The notes: generated by a model not told the origin, from the sequence alone. A stretch of 64,000 bases of DNA from Pseudomonas sp. MIACH (GCF_001269925.1 NZ_LHVO01000024.1:49108-113107), one strand, 5' to 3'; positions 36,921 to 46,800 are shown, numbered from the stretch's first letter. Numbers and translations: made by a program.

Positions 36921-37373
36921 ATGAGCAAAAATCCCGCCCCGTGCGAATCCCTGTTACTGGACAATCAACTGTGCTTCGCCCTGCACTCCACCTCGTTGCT
37001 GATGACCAAGGTCTATAAACCGCTGCTGCAGGCCCTCGGCCTGACCTACCCGCAGTACCTGGCCATGATGGTGCTGTGGGAAGAAGATGGCTTGACCGTC
37101 GGCGAAATCAGCAGCCGCCTGCTGACCGATCCGGGCTCCCTCACACCCCTGCTCAAACGTCTGGAAGCCGAAGGCCTGCTCAGCCGCACCCGCAGCCGTG
37201 AAGATGAACGCGTGGTGGTGGTGGAACTGACCGACGCTGGGCGTACCTTGCAGGAAAAGGCCATGGGTGTTCCACAGTGCATTCTCGGCGCCAGCGGTTT
37301 GGAGCTGGAGCAATTGCGCAAGCTGCAGGCTGATTTGCTTGTGTTGCGGGGCAACCTGCAGAACGCGATCTAA
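36921..37373 (+). CDS. ohrR: Organic hydroperoxide resistance regulator OhrR
   Basis: A 150-residue MarR-family repressor. It is a two-Cys OhrR: reactive Cys18 in DNQLCFALHSTS and resolving Cys120 in GVPQCILG, with the winged helix LTDPGSLTPLLKRLEAEGLLSRTRSREDER. Organic hydroperoxide oxidises Cys18 and releases DNA. It lies upstream of ohr in the same direction, with a 150-base gap carrying candidate operators. A half REP lies just after it (37378-37402). Confidence 0.95.
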   Translation: MSKNPAPCESLLLDNQLCFALHSTSLLMTKVYKPLLQALGLTYPQYLAMMVLWEEDGLTVGEISSRLLTDPGSLTPLLKRLEAEGLLSRTRSREDERVVVVELTDAGRTLQEKAMGVPQCILGASGLELEQLRKLQADLLVLRGNLQNAI

Positions 37374-37435
37374 ACACAGCAAGCCCCCTCCGACATTGGT
37401 TTGTAGCTACTCACAAAAATATTTGTAAATTTATC

Positions 37436-37503
37436 TTGCGCGCAAAACATTAGCGCTATACATTCGCACCACCAACTACTTAGCGCGCAAAATTTTAGCA
37501 CTA
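37436..37503. promoter_or_regulatory. Repeated OhrR operator candidates upstream of ohr
   Basis: Two 21-base direct repeats (37438-37458 and 37483-37503, three mismatches) are offset by 45 bases. Each is an imperfect palindrome of the form TAGnGC-AAAnTTT-GCnCTA. They sit 20-90 bases before the ohr start and are the obvious sites for OhrR. They differ in sequence from the CAATTnAATTG sites near gpx. Confidence 0.68.
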
Positions 37504-37523
37504 CAAACCAAGAGGACGACACC

Positions 37524-37943
37524 ATGCAAACTCTCTATACCGCAGTAGCTACAGCCACCGGCGGCCGTGATGGTCGCGCTGTTTCCAACGACAACATCCT
37601 CGACGTCAAACTCTCCACCCCTAAAGAATTGGGCGGCGCCGGTGGCCAGGCCACCAACCCGGAACAACTGTTTGCCGCCGGTTACTCGGCCTGCTTTATC
37701 GGCGCACTGAAATTCGTCGCCAGCCAGACCAAACGCAAAATCCCGGATGACGCATCGATCACTGCCCACGTGGGCATTGGCCAGATCCCCGGCGGTTTCG
37801 GCCTGGATATCGACCTGCACGTCAGCCTGCCAGGCCTGGACCAGGACGATGCGCAAAGCCTGGTCGACGCCGCTCACCAAGTCTGCCCGTACTCCAACGC
37901 CACCCGTGGCAATGTCGATGTGCGACTGCACGTAACCGTCTAG
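37524..37943 (+). CDS. ohr: Organic hydroperoxide resistance protein Ohr
   Basis: A 139-residue OsmC/Ohr-fold peroxidase. The two catalytic cysteines are Cys57 (GYSACFIGAL) and Cys121 (HQVCPYSNATRGN). It reduces organic and lipid hydroperoxides using lipoylated proteins. The start has AAGAGGACGAC upstream. Controlled by OhrR (36921). A terminator follows. Confidence 0.96.
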   Translation: MQTLYTAVATATGGRDGRAVSNDNILDVKLSTPKELGGAGGQATNPEQLFAAGYSACFIGALKFVASQTKRKIPDDASITAHVGIGQIPGGFGLDIDLHVSLPGLDQDDAQSLVDAAHQVCPYSNATRGNVDVRLHVTV

Positions 37944-37989
37944 GCGCTGATGCAAGCCCGCCAAGCGTCGAAGTAAAAAGCGCCCACAA

Positions 37990-38018
37990 AAAAGCCCACT
38001 TCTAGAAGTGGGCTTGTT
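37990..38018. terminator. Bidirectional terminator, ohr / efp
   Basis: AAGCCCACTTCT and its exact complement (37992-38015) form a stem with the centre TCTAGA. A-run upstream and GTTT downstream. Confidence 0.82.
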
Positions 38019-38038
38019 TCGTATCGGCGGGGCCAGAA

Positions 38039-38611
38039 TTACTTCTTGGCGCGACCTTTGTACGAACCACCTTCGCGGGTGTCGATCTCGATCAGGTCGT
38101 CGATTTCGATGAAATCGGCTACTTGCAGTTCGGTACCATTGCTCAGTTTGGCAGGCTTCATCACTTTGCCCGAAGTGTCACCGCGAGCGGAACCTTCGGT
38201 GTAGGCAACCTTACGCACGATAGTGGTCGGCAGCTCTACGGAAACCAGGCGCTCTTCGAAGAAAATAGCTTCGCAGACGTCTTCCATACCTTCTTCGATG
38301 AACGGCAGAACGGCTTCGATATCTTCAGCGTTCAGCTCGTACATGGTGTAGTCGGTGGTGTCCATGAACGTGTAGGTGTCGCCGCTGATGAAGGACAGGG
38401 TCGCTTCTTTGCGGTCGAGGATCACGTCGTCCAGTTTGTCATCGGCGCTGTAGACGATCTCGGTCTTGTAACCGGTCAGCAGGTTCTTCAGCTTGGTCTT
38501 CATGATTGCGCTGTTACGACCGGACTTGGTGAACTCAGCTTTCTGAACCAGCCAAGGGTCGTTTTCGAGACGGATCACTGTACCGGGTTTCAGTTCTTTA
38601 CCAGTTTTCAT
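38039..38611 (-). CDS. efp: Elongation factor P
   Basis: A 190-residue EF-P, which rescues ribosomes stalled at polyproline. The loop residue is Arg32 (TKSGRNSA), not the lysine of E. coli. This is the type rhamnosylated by EarP, whose gene is immediately upstream on the same strand (gap 49 bases). Domain II/III signature: [22 protein letters not shown]. Confidence 0.97.
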   Translation of the reverse strand: MKTGKELKPGTVIRLENDPWLVQKAEFTKSGRNSAIMKTKLKNLLTGYKTEIVYSADDKLDDVILDRKEATLSFISGDTYTFMDTTDYTMYELNAEDIEAVLPFIEEGMEDVCEAIFFEERLVSVELPTTIVRKVAYTEGSARGDTSGKVMKPAKLSNGTELQVADFIEIDDLIEIDTREGGSYKGRAKK

Positions 38612-38660
38612 TGCATATATCCGAAATTTGGATGGGATTTACAAAAATCAAGGTGGCGTA

Positions 38661-39794
38661 TCATATCCAACTTTCATAAAACTGTACCAGCGCCGTCGCA
38701 AGATCGACCTGCAAGCCTTGTTCCAGACACCACCTCTGCGCGTGCCGAGTCAACTCTGGCCAGTGCTCCAACAGCATTTTCCACGGCTGTGCCATATCGC
38801 CATCAGTGTTCCAGGCTTGCCAGAGCTCGACCAAGGCGATCTTTGCGGCCGGTGACAAGCCGGCGGTGTACAGGTCCAGGAACGCGTCGAGCTTGTCCAG
38901 GTGGATGTCTTCATCCTGGCGATAGATGTGCCACAGCAACGGCCGCCCGGCCCATTGGGCGCGCACGAACGAGTCTTCGCCGCGCACGGCGTTGAAGTCG
39001 CAACACCACAGCAAGCGGTCATATTGCTCCTGGCGCACAAACGGCAGCACCTGCACGGTCAGGGCGTCGCGCTGATGAACATCCCCTGCCGACAAGCCTT
39101 CGACACCGAGCCAATGCTGCACATCCCCGAGGATGCGCCCTTCCGGCACCAAGAGATGAGTGGCATGCCCGTCGGTCGACAGGATGTCCAGCCAACTGGC
39201 CAGCCCGGCGTTTTCGTAGGCGAATAACGAGATGAGTCGCGCACCGGCTGCCGGAAACACACCCAATGCTTGCAGGAATTGGCGCTGCGCAGCGGCATCC
39301 TGCTGAAACGCCTGACACTGCTCCAGCAATCCTGTCTCGCGTAACAGCCCACCCGTGCCGGGCCGGAAACCCGGAAAAAAGAAGTACTTCTGCACCCCCT
39401 TGAACTTCACCGATGGCAACCGATGGCAACCCACCACCCAGTCTTCGGCGCTGAGGTAATCCAGGTTCATCCACAATGGCGTGCGCTCACGCGCGGCCAT
39501 GGCTTCCATGTAATCAGGCGGCAACTGGCAGGCGAAGGCGGCGATCACCACATCGCCTGCCGGGGCGCTCGACCACACGGCCGGCCAATGGCGCACATCG
39601 ACACCCTCTTGCCATTGCTGGTCAAGACGCACATCAATGTCAGGACACATGCGCTCGAAGGCGCGCAGGTCGTCGACCCACAAGCGCACCTCGCACCCCT
39701 GCTCTGCCACCAATTGCCGGGCCAGGCGCCAGGTCACGCCAATGTCGCCGTAGTTATCGACGACGCTGCAAAAAATATCCCAGCGGGCTTTCAT
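38661..39794 (-). CDS. earP: EF-P arginine-32 rhamnosyltransferase EarP
   Basis: A 377-residue GT-B glycosyltransferase. It transfers rhamnose from dTDP-L-rhamnose to Arg32 of EF-P. The N-terminus WDIFCSVVDNYGDIGVTWRLARQL contains Asp13 and Asp17, known to be essential in characterised EarP. The nucleotide-sugar region FNAVRGEDSFVRAQWAGRPLLW is intact. The ATG at 39794 is chosen over codons to 39806. Forms an earP-efp unit. Confidence 0.95.
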   Translation of the reverse strand: MKARWDIFCSVVDNYGDIGVTWRLARQLVAEQGCEVRLWVDDLRAFERMCPDIDVRLDQQWQEGVDVRHWPAVWSSAPAGDVVIAAFACQLPPDYMEAMAARERTPLWMNLDYLSAEDWVVGCHRLPSVKFKGVQKYFFFPGFRPGTGGLLRETGLLEQCQAFQQDAAAQRQFLQALGVFPAAGARLISLFAYENAGLASWLDILSTDGHATHLLVPEGRILGDVQHWLGVEGLSAGDVHQRDALTVQVLPFVRQEQYDRLLWCCDFNAVRGEDSFVRAQWAGRPLLWHIYRQDEDIHLDKLDAFLDLYTAGLSPAAKIALVELWQAWNTDGDMAQPWKMLLEHWPELTRHAQRWCLEQGLQVDLATALVQFYESWI

Positions 39795-39927
39795 TCCGGG
39801 CTCCAACGCTCAAAGGACTCGATTGTCCGCATAAATGCGCTGATGCAGAAGGCTTGATCGCGATTATTCTGCGCAGTGGCTGTGCGACAATCGCCGCCAT
39901 GCCGTTAATGCCTGCCAGGAGGCCATC

Positions 39928-40296
39928 ATGTCCGATCGCTCGTTGTCGCTGCCCAAGCTCACGCTCGCCATTGCCCTCGGGGTGTGGCTGGGATTTATCG
40001 CTATTGCGCTGACCACCTGGCTGGCGTCGCGCTATCTGTTCCCGCAGAGCCTGGCGCCCGTGGCCCAGGCCGTTGAGCAACTGGGTAAACCTGCACCGGT
40101 TACGCCGGAGCCGCCGAACCGTATGTTCGAGCAGTACCAACAGACCCTGCAGAAGCAGGAACAACAGCAAGCCTTGGACCAGGCACGCAACAACGCACGC
40201 AATCTGTCCAACCCCAAATGCCAGTTCTGGTTGCAACAGGACCAGAACGCGCCCAATGAAAAGACCCGGGCCAATGTCCTGCAATTCTGCGATTGA
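39928..40296 (+). CDS. Single-pass membrane protein of unknown function
   Basis: A 122-residue protein. A membrane helix near residues 12-35 (LAIALGVWLGFIAIALTTWL) is followed by a Gln-rich, probably helical tail (YQQTLQKQEQQQALDQARNN) and two Cys (KCQFW and FCD) that could pair in the periplasm. Orientation N-in is likely. Not recognised beyond Pseudomonas. The stop overlaps the start of the Gre-like gene (TGATG), so the two are coupled. Confidence 0.78.
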   Translation: MSDRSLSLPKLTLAIALGVWLGFIAIALTTWLASRYLFPQSLAPVAQAVEQLGKPAPVTPEPPNRMFEQYQQTLQKQEQQQALDQARNNARNLSNPKCQFWLQQDQNAPNEKTRANVLQFCD

Positions 40297-40784
40297 TGAC
40301 CATGAATAAACACGCTGTTCACCAGTTGATCCTGGAAAAGCTCACCGCCGACCTCGACATCGCCCAGCGCGCCGCGCAGACCGCCTACGAAACCGCGACC
40401 CACGAAGAAAATATCGCCGAAAACAAACACGACACCCTCGGGCTGGAGGCGTCTTACCTGGCAGCCGGGCAAGCCAAGCGCGTCGAGGAAATCAAGCAGG
40501 CGCTAGCGCTGTGCCAGAACCTGCCACTGCGTGCGTACGATGATCAACGTGGCATAGAAGTCGGCACACTGCTGGGCCTGGAAGACGAGAACGGCCGCCA
40601 GCAGTGGCTGTTCCTGGCACCGGATGCGGCGGGTTTAAAGGTGGACGTGGTCGGGCAACCGGTGACCGTCATCACCCCGCGTTCACCCTTGGGCAAAAGC
40701 CTGCTGGGCAAGTTCGAAGGTGATGAGGTGGAGATTCTGGTGGCAGGCGCCCGGCAACACTTTACGGTTACCGAGGCCAAATAA
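40296..40784 (+). CDS. GreA/GreB C-terminal-domain protein
   Basis: A 162-residue protein with a helical N-terminal half, possibly coiled coil but without the classic acidic Gre tip. The C-terminal FKBP-like Gre domain is present: TVITPRSPLGKSLLGKFEGDEVEI. It may bind RNA polymerase near the secondary channel as Rnk and other Gre-like factors do; transcript cleavage is uncertain. ATG 40296 overlaps the upstream stop; ATG 40302 is an alternative. A true greB is at 52944. Confidence 0.82.
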   Translation: MTMNKHAVHQLILEKLTADLDIAQRAAQTAYETATHEENIAENKHDTLGLEASYLAAGQAKRVEEIKQALALCQNLPLRAYDDQRGIEVGTLLGLEDENGRQQWLFLAPDAAGLKVDVVGQPVTVITPRSPLGKSLLGKFEGDEVEILVAGARQHFTVTEAK

Positions 40785-40789
40785 CCCCC

Positions 40790-41773
<984 letters not shown>

Positions 41774-41868
41774 TCAAAGCAGATAGACGCCACGGGTATC
41801 AGCGACGGTATATAACTATATTAAAGGTTAGACTTATAAATCTAGAACTTTTTATCGTTTCCAACCGA

Positions 41869-42369
41869 TCACACGTCATCACTGCGTCGACGTTGTAACG
41901 ATGGCACCAGGTAAACAGGCACCGTAGACAGCTGCAGCACCCGCGCGGCAGTACGTCCAAGCGGTGTGGACGTTCCCGTCGCGTGGCTGTGACTTCCGAC
42001 GATCAACAGGTCTACGGACAGTTTGCGCAACTGGTCGAGAATCACCTCGCACGGATCCCCCTGGATCACCCGCACCGAGCGGATCAACTTCAAATCCTGC
42101 TCATTCTCCCCCAACTCCTCGCGGAAACTCTCGAGCACCCGCTGCTCGATAGTCGCCATCACCGTACTCAAACCCTGAGCCTGCCACTCACTCAAGGCCT
42201 GTTCATCAAGGTAGCTCTGCAACACCGATTCGGCGAACAACCCGATGGGTTCGACAGCGTGAATCACGTACAGGTCAGCCTTGAACGTCCGCGCCAGCGC
42301 CAGTGCATGCTGCATCACATAGGGCGCGTACAGACCAAGGTCCGTGGCGTACAGCATCGAACGAATCAT
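41869..42369 (-). CDS. Universal stress protein (UspA family)
   Basis: A 166-residue single-domain Usp. It begins MLYATDLGLYAPYVMQHALALARTF and ends with the ATP-binding glycine motif region VDLLIVGSHSHATGTSTPLGRTAARVL. Probably an ATP-binding stress protein; no partner is visible. Downstream of the nucleotidase gene by 54 bases on the same strand, possibly co-transcribed. Confidence 0.92.
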   Translation of the reverse strand: MIRSMLYATDLGLYAPYVMQHALALARTFKADLYVIHAVEPIGLFAESVLQSYLDEQALSEWQAQGLSTVMATIEQRVLESFREELGENEQDLKLIRSVRVIQGDPCEVILDQLRKLSVDLLIVGSHSHATGTSTPLGRTAARVLQLSTVPVYLVPSLQRRRSDDV

Positions 42370-42423
42370 AAAACCTCCCTGGACTGCCGGAATGGAGGAG
42401 ATTGAATGAGCTTAGCAGCGCCC

Positions 42424-43341
42424 CTAACTCTCGGCCTGAATCCTCACTTCGTTACTGATGCCATGGGGCACATGCCCGGTGGCCACCACCTCCCTGGCTT
42501 TCTCACAATGACCGGCCTGGTCATCGAAAAACACATCTGCGGCAAACGCCTCCAGGAACGCGGATTTCTCCAGGCCGCCGAGAAACAAAGACTCGTCCAG
42601 GCGAATGTCCCACTCACGCAACGTACGAATCACCCGCTCATGAGACGGCGCCGAACGAGCGGTGACCAACGCCGTGCGGATCGGGCACGCCTCATCAGGA
42701 AACTCACGCTGCAACAGGTTCAGCGCCGCCAGGAACCCCTTGAAGGGCCCGCCGTGCAAGGGCTGGCGCGCCGATTCGCGCTCGCTGGCCTGGAATGCCG
42801 CCAACCCGCCGGCCTGGTAAACGCGCTCCGACTCATCGGAGAACAGCACCGCGTCACCGTCAAAGGCGATGCGCAGTTCCTCACTGGAAGCCCGGCGCGC
42901 ACCGCCCGACAGAATCGTCGCCGCTGCAAAGCCGGCCTCGAGGGCGCTGCGCACATCTTCAGCATGGGTAGAAAGAAACAGATGGCAACCAAACGCCGCT
43001 AAATAAGGATAAGGACTACGCCCTCCTACGAAAGCAGCGCGGGAAATATCCAGGCCGTAGTGCTGAATCGAGTTGAATACGCGCAGGCCGGTGTCGGCGC
43101 TATTGCGCGATACCAGCACCACTTCGACCCGAGCGCGGCCCAGGCTGGCGTTAAGACTCAGCAACTTCTTGACCAGCGGGAAGGCGTCGCCAGGTTCGAG
43201 GATTTCTTCCTCGTGCTCAATCTGGTATTTGCGGTAGGCCTCGACACCCTGCGCCAGGTAGACCTTGTGGCTGTCGCTCAAGTCGAACAGCGCACGCGAC
43301 GAAATCGCCAGCACCAGTTTATCGCCCAATCCCTTCGCCAT
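42424..43341 (-). CDS. 5'-nucleotidase (PF06189 family)
   Basis: A 305-residue protein of the bacterial cytosolic 5'-nucleotidase family related to eukaryotic cN-I. Segments: LVLAISSRALFDLSDSHKVY at the N-terminus, VVLVSRNSADTGLRVFNSI, LRIAFDGDAVLFSDESERVY and FFDDQAGHCEKA. It dephosphorylates nucleoside monophosphates; HAD-like Asp residues are in the IAFDGDAVLFSDES region. 15 bases after panE in the thioredoxin-panE-nucleotidase operon. Confidence 0.88.
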   Translation of the reverse strand: MAKGLGDKLVLAISSRALFDLSDSHKVYLAQGVEAYRKYQIEHEEEILEPGDAFPLVKKLLSLNASLGRARVEVVLVSRNSADTGLRVFNSIQHYGLDISRAAFVGGRSPYPYLAAFGCHLFLSTHAEDVRSALEAGFAAATILSGGARRASSEELRIAFDGDAVLFSDESERVYQAGGLAAFQASERESARQPLHGGPFKGFLAALNLLQREFPDEACPIRTALVTARSAPSHERVIRTLREWDIRLDESLFLGGLEKSAFLEAFAADVFFDDQAGHCEKAREVVATGHVPHGISNEVRIQAES

Positions 43342-43356
43342 GCATTTACCCCCGAC

Positions 43357-44319
43357 TCAGCGATTACGCCGATCAATAAAACTTAAGGCCTGGTACAGCG
43401 CCTGCATCCGCGGCAACTCGCAACCGGCGGCCTTGGCGGCTGCCAATGGTCGAGCATAGATGGCCGCCAGCTCCAGCGGTCGTTTATGCAGGTGGTCGTG
43501 GTACATGCTCGGCAAGTAGTCATCCATGGTCTCGGTCATGGAAAACATCTGCTCAGCGTAACTCTTGGGGATTTCATGGCCACAGGCATGGGCGCCCTGT
43601 ACCACCTCGGCCATCAATGCCTGGATCAGCTCTCGGCTGGATTCGTCCGCCATCATTGCCGTGGTGCCCGTTCCCAACAATACAGAAAGGCCGTTGTACG
43701 GCACGTTCCACACCAGCTTGTGCCAGCGCGCCTGATGCACATTGGCCATGGCCTGGGACTCGATCCCGGCCTTATGAAACAACGCGGCGCCGGCTTCGAC
43801 AATCGCTTTCTGACGAGCCTCATCGTTGGCAGCCGAACCGCTGTGATAGCCCAGGTTGACCCGACCCAGGGCTTGATGTTCAACCACACCCGGACCGGAG
43901 CGGTGCACGCCGATGTAGCACAGCCCGCCGAGAAGATGCAGCGACGCCGGCAGGTGTTCGCGCAGACTGTCCTCGACATCCAGGCCGTTTTGCAGCAACA
44001 CCACTTTGGCGTCAGGCGCCGCGACCTGGGCAAGGGTCGGCGCCAGTTCCACATTGCCGGTGGATTTGGTCCCCACCAGCAGCCAATCGCACGGCGGCAT
44101 ATCGGCGGCACGGGCGTAGGCCTGCACCGGATGCAGGTGCAGGTTGCCATGCAGATTGCTATTGACGCGCAGTCCACGCTCGCTGACCGCCGCGTATTCA
44201 CTGCGCAGCAGGAAGTGCACATCGAAGCCAGCACGTGCCAGCATCAGGCCGTAGAACCCCCCGATGGCGCCGGTGCCGATAATGCCGATACGTGGCGACT
44301 GGGGTTCAAGTGCGGTCAT
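43357..44319 (-). CDS. panE: 2-dehydropantoate 2-reductase
   Basis: A 320-residue ketopantoate reductase. NADPH-binding GIIGTGAIGGFYGLMLARAG, VLLQNGLDVED, catalytic Lys in HQARWHKLVWNVPYNGLSVLLG and the substrate region near DYLPSMYHDHLHKRPLE are visible. It makes pantoate for coenzyme A synthesis. Its start overlaps the end of the thioredoxin-like gene (ATGA). Confidence 0.92.
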   Translation of the reverse strand: MTALEPQSPRIGIIGTGAIGGFYGLMLARAGFDVHFLLRSEYAAVSERGLRVNSNLHGNLHLHPVQAYARAADMPPCDWLLVGTKSTGNVELAPTLAQVAAPDAKVVLLQNGLDVEDSLREHLPASLHLLGGLCYIGVHRSGPGVVEHQALGRVNLGYHSGSAANDEARQKAIVEAGAALFHKAGIESQAMANVHQARWHKLVWNVPYNGLSVLLGTGTTAMMADESSRELIQALMAEVVQGAHACGHEIPKSYAEQMFSMTETMDDYLPSMYHDHLHKRPLELAAIYARPLAAAKAAGCELPRMQALYQALSFIDRRNR

Positions 44320-44702
44320 GGCAAATCCTCCGGGGTGCGGGTAAGTGCTGTTTTTACTGCTTCGCAGGTGTCAGCTGGCGTAAGGCGTGTCTGTATCTGT
44401 CCGAGGAATTGACCCTCGCACACCACAAACAACGCCGGCAAATGAAAGATCTGGTAGCGTTCGACCGCACCGCCGTTGTGCCCGGCATCCACCCAACACA
44501 CGCGGTCCACAGGCAAACGCCAGCCCGGCAACTGCTGGCGCGCCCAACGGCAACTGGAACAACCGACGCTGGTGAACACCACCAGCGAAATACCTGGCAA
44601 TCCCAGCAATTGCTGGTCAATATCCAGGTCGGTCAATTCCAGTTCCTTCACTATACTGCTGCTGCCGCCGTCAACTGGACGGTGCTCGGAGTCCGTGTAC
44701 AT
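44316..44702 (-). CDS. Thioredoxin-like protein with CSSC motif
   Basis: A 128-residue single thioredoxin fold with an active-site CxxC, FTSVGCSSCRWARQQLPGW near residues 44-62, and the cis-Pro segment FHLPALFVV. No signal peptide, so cytosolic. First gene of the operon with panE and the nucleotidase. The ATG at 44702 overlaps in antisense the ATG of the divergent PilZ gene; a GTG near 44653 inside the gene could be the true start. Confidence 0.83.
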   Translation of the reverse strand: MYTDSEHRPVDGGSSSIVKELELTDLDIDQQLLGLPGISLVVFTSVGCSSCRWARQQLPGWRLPVDRVCWVDAGHNGGAVERYQIFHLPALFVVCEGQFLGQIQTRLTPADTCEAVKTALTRTPEDLP

Positions 44703-45135
44703 GGGTCGTTTTTTACCTCACCCTGATGATGTCGCTGTCGAGTTAATCCAACGCCCCTCTCCCGCCATACCCCGCCAACGCCTGCTCACTGTCGGCCTGG
44801 GCGGCATCGCCTGCAATTGGCCCCGTGCCTGGCGTCAGGGCACGGCTGTTGATCTGCTCATTCCCTCCCTGGGCGCCACCGCTCGCTACCCAGGCTACGT
44901 GGCCTGGTGTCGCAAGGTGGAAAACGGCTACCGCGTAGGCATCTCGTTTACCGATGAACACGCGTTGTTCGGCGCGCGCATGGGCGAGCAAGCATGCAGG
45001 ATAGAGCGCTATTGCCGCCAGCACGAAGATACCGATCCGACGCCCCAGCAGGTCGAAGCCCTGGCGCGGGAATGGGTGCTGCGCCATGCCGTCGAGTTCT
45101 CCCATGAGGCGGTTGTGCAGGCTGTGCGGGATTAA
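44701..45135 (+). CDS. PilZ-domain protein
   Basis: A 144-residue protein with one PilZ-like beta-barrel. It has PRQRLLTVGLGGIACNW in place of the RxxxR...D/NxSxxG c-di-GMP motif, and the C-terminal GYRVGISFTDEHALFGARMG and IERYCRQ typical of Pseudomonas PilZ proteins. The binding motif is partly degenerate, so c-di-GMP binding is uncertain. ATG 44701 has GGAG nine bases upstream. Followed by the class I DAHP synthase gene. Confidence 0.85.
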   Translation: MGRFLPHPDDVAVELIQRPSPAIPRQRLLTVGLGGIACNWPRAWRQGTAVDLLIPSLGATARYPGYVAWCRKVENGYRVGISFTDEHALFGARMGEQACRIERYCRQHEDTDPTPQQVEALAREWVLRHAVEFSHEAVVQAVRD

Positions 45136-45264
45136 AGCGGGCTTTGCCCATTGTCGCGGGCCCGTATTACGCGCTAAGGTTCCTCCCCCTGCATTCAAAT
45201 CATGCTGTGCCCGCCGCACGGGGATGGCTGGCGGCCGGCACCCGTGACCCTGGCGAGTAACACG

Positions 45265-46341
45265 ATGGCTGATTTACCGATCAATGACCTAAACGTCGAA
45301 TCCAACGAGACCCTGATCACACCCGATCAGCTCAAGCGCGAAATCCCCTTGAGCGACGCTGCCCTGCAGACCGTCACCAAGGGCCGCGAAGTCATCCGTG
45401 ACATTCTCGACGGCACCGACCATCGCCTCTTTGTGGTGATCGGCCCCTGCTCGATCCACGACCTCAAGGCTGCCCACGAATATGCTGAGCGCCTCAAGGT
45501 GCTGGCAGCGGAAGTGTCCGACACCTTGTACCTGGTGATGCGCGTCTATTTCGAGAAACCGCGTACCACCGTCGGCTGGAAAGGCTTGATCAACGACCCG
45601 TACCTGGACGACTCGTTCAAGATCCAGGACGGTTTGCACATCGGTCGTAAATTGCTGCTGGACCTGGCCGAAATGGGCCTGCCCACCGCCACCGAAGCGC
45701 TGGACCCGATCTCCCCGCAGTACCTGCAGGACCTGATCAGCTGGTCGGCCATCGGTGCACGTACCACCGAATCCCAGACTCACCGCGAAATGGCGTCCGG
45801 CCTGTCCTCGGCCGTAGGCTTCAAGAACGGCACCGACGGCGGCCTGACCGTGGCGATCAACGCGCTGCAATCGGTTTCCAGTCCTCACCGTTTCCTGGGT
45901 ATCAACCAGGAAGGCGGTGTCTCCATTGTCACCACCAAGGGCAATGCCTACGGTCACGTGGTGCTGCGCGGCGGCAACGGCAAGCCCAACTATGACTCGG
46001 TCAGCGTTGCGCTGTGCGAGCAGGCGCTGAACAAGGCCAAGATCAAGCCGAACATCATGGTCGACTGCAGCCACGCCAACTCCAACAAAGACCCGGCCCT
46101 GCAGCCACTGGTGATGGAAAACGTTGCCAACCAGATCCTCGAAGGCAATCAGTCGATCATCGGCCTGATGGTCGAGAGCCACCTGAACTGGGGTTGCCAG
46201 GCGATTCCGAAGGACCTGGCCGACTTGCAGTACGGCGTATCGATCACCGATGCCTGCATCGACTGGTCTGCCACCGAGAACACCCTGCGCAGCATGCACG
46301 CCAAGCTCAAGGACGTATTGCCGAAACGCAAACGCACCTGA
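45265..46341 (+). CDS. aroG: Class I 3-deoxy-7-phosphoheptulonate synthase
   Basis: A 358-residue AroAI-alpha type DAHP synthase. Motifs: VVIGPCSIHDLKAAHEYAERL, MRVYFEKPRTTVGWKGL, GARTTESQTHREMASGLS, VDCSHANSNKD and VESHLNWGCQ. It is feedback-controlled in most bacteria; which aromatic amino acid inhibits this one (AroF, AroG or AroH) is not decidable by eye. The ATG at 45265 is chosen. A strong terminator follows. Confidence 0.92.
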   Translation: MADLPINDLNVESNETLITPDQLKREIPLSDAALQTVTKGREVIRDILDGTDHRLFVVIGPCSIHDLKAAHEYAERLKVLAAEVSDTLYLVMRVYFEKPRTTVGWKGLINDPYLDDSFKIQDGLHIGRKLLLDLAEMGLPTATEALDPISPQYLQDLISWSAIGARTTESQTHREMASGLSSAVGFKNGTDGGLTVAINALQSVSSPHRFLGINQEGGVSIVTTKGNAYGHVVLRGGNGKPNYDSVSVALCEQALNKAKIKPNIMVDCSHANSNKDPALQPLVMENVANQILEGNQSIIGLMVESHLNWGCQAIPKDLADLQYGVSITDACIDWSATENTLRSMHAKLKDVLPKRKRT

Positions 46342-46366
46342 ACCTGTATCTGAAGGGTGCGCACAC

Positions 46367-46395
46367 AAAAACGCCGGGCTGAGCCCGGCGTTTTT
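46367..46395. terminator. Bidirectional terminator, aroG / GNAT gene
   Basis: AAAAACGCCGGGC (46367-46379), loop TGA, exact complement 46383-46395 ending in five T. Confidence 0.93.
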
Positions 46396-46413
46396 CATGC
46401 TGCATTTTATGCT

Positions 46414-46695
46414 TCAAAGCTTCGCGGCATGGCGCTGGTGGCGCTCCATGTAGCGTTCCACATAGGAGCACGACGGGATCACCGTGTAGCCTTGCTCTTC
46501 GGCGAACTTCAACGCTTCCTCGGTCAACGCGGCTGCAATGCCACGGCCGCGTAGTGCGTTGGGCACGAAGGTCCGATAGATGTCCAGGGTCTGCTTCCCG
46601 AGGTCCATATAGGTCAGATAGGCACGATGACCGTCCACATTGGTCTCGAACTGATGACCAGCCTGGTCATGGTGGATGGACAACGCCTCGCTCAT
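46414..46695 (-). CDS. Small GNAT-type N-acetyltransferase (YjdJ-like)
   Basis: A 93-residue protein of the short GNAT family (GCN5-related, YjdJ/NATD1-like). Acetyl-CoA-binding segment VPNALRGRGIAAALTEEALKFAEEQGYTVIPSCSYVERYM is complete. Typical length 90-100. Substrate unknown. The ATG at 46695 is used; the frame is open to 46761. Confidence 0.9.
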   Translation of the reverse strand: MSEALSIHHDQAGHQFETNVDGHRAYLTYMDLGKQTLDIYRTFVPNALRGRGIAAALTEEALKFAEEQGYTVIPSCSYVERYMERHQRHAAKL

Positions 46696-46800
46696 CACTA
46701 CTCCTCGCGGGTCTTGGATTCTGACCCCTACCTTACCGATGTTTTTCCGGCGAAGGAACATCTACGCCACCCCGTGCCGGTTTCGACAACGAGAAAACCT

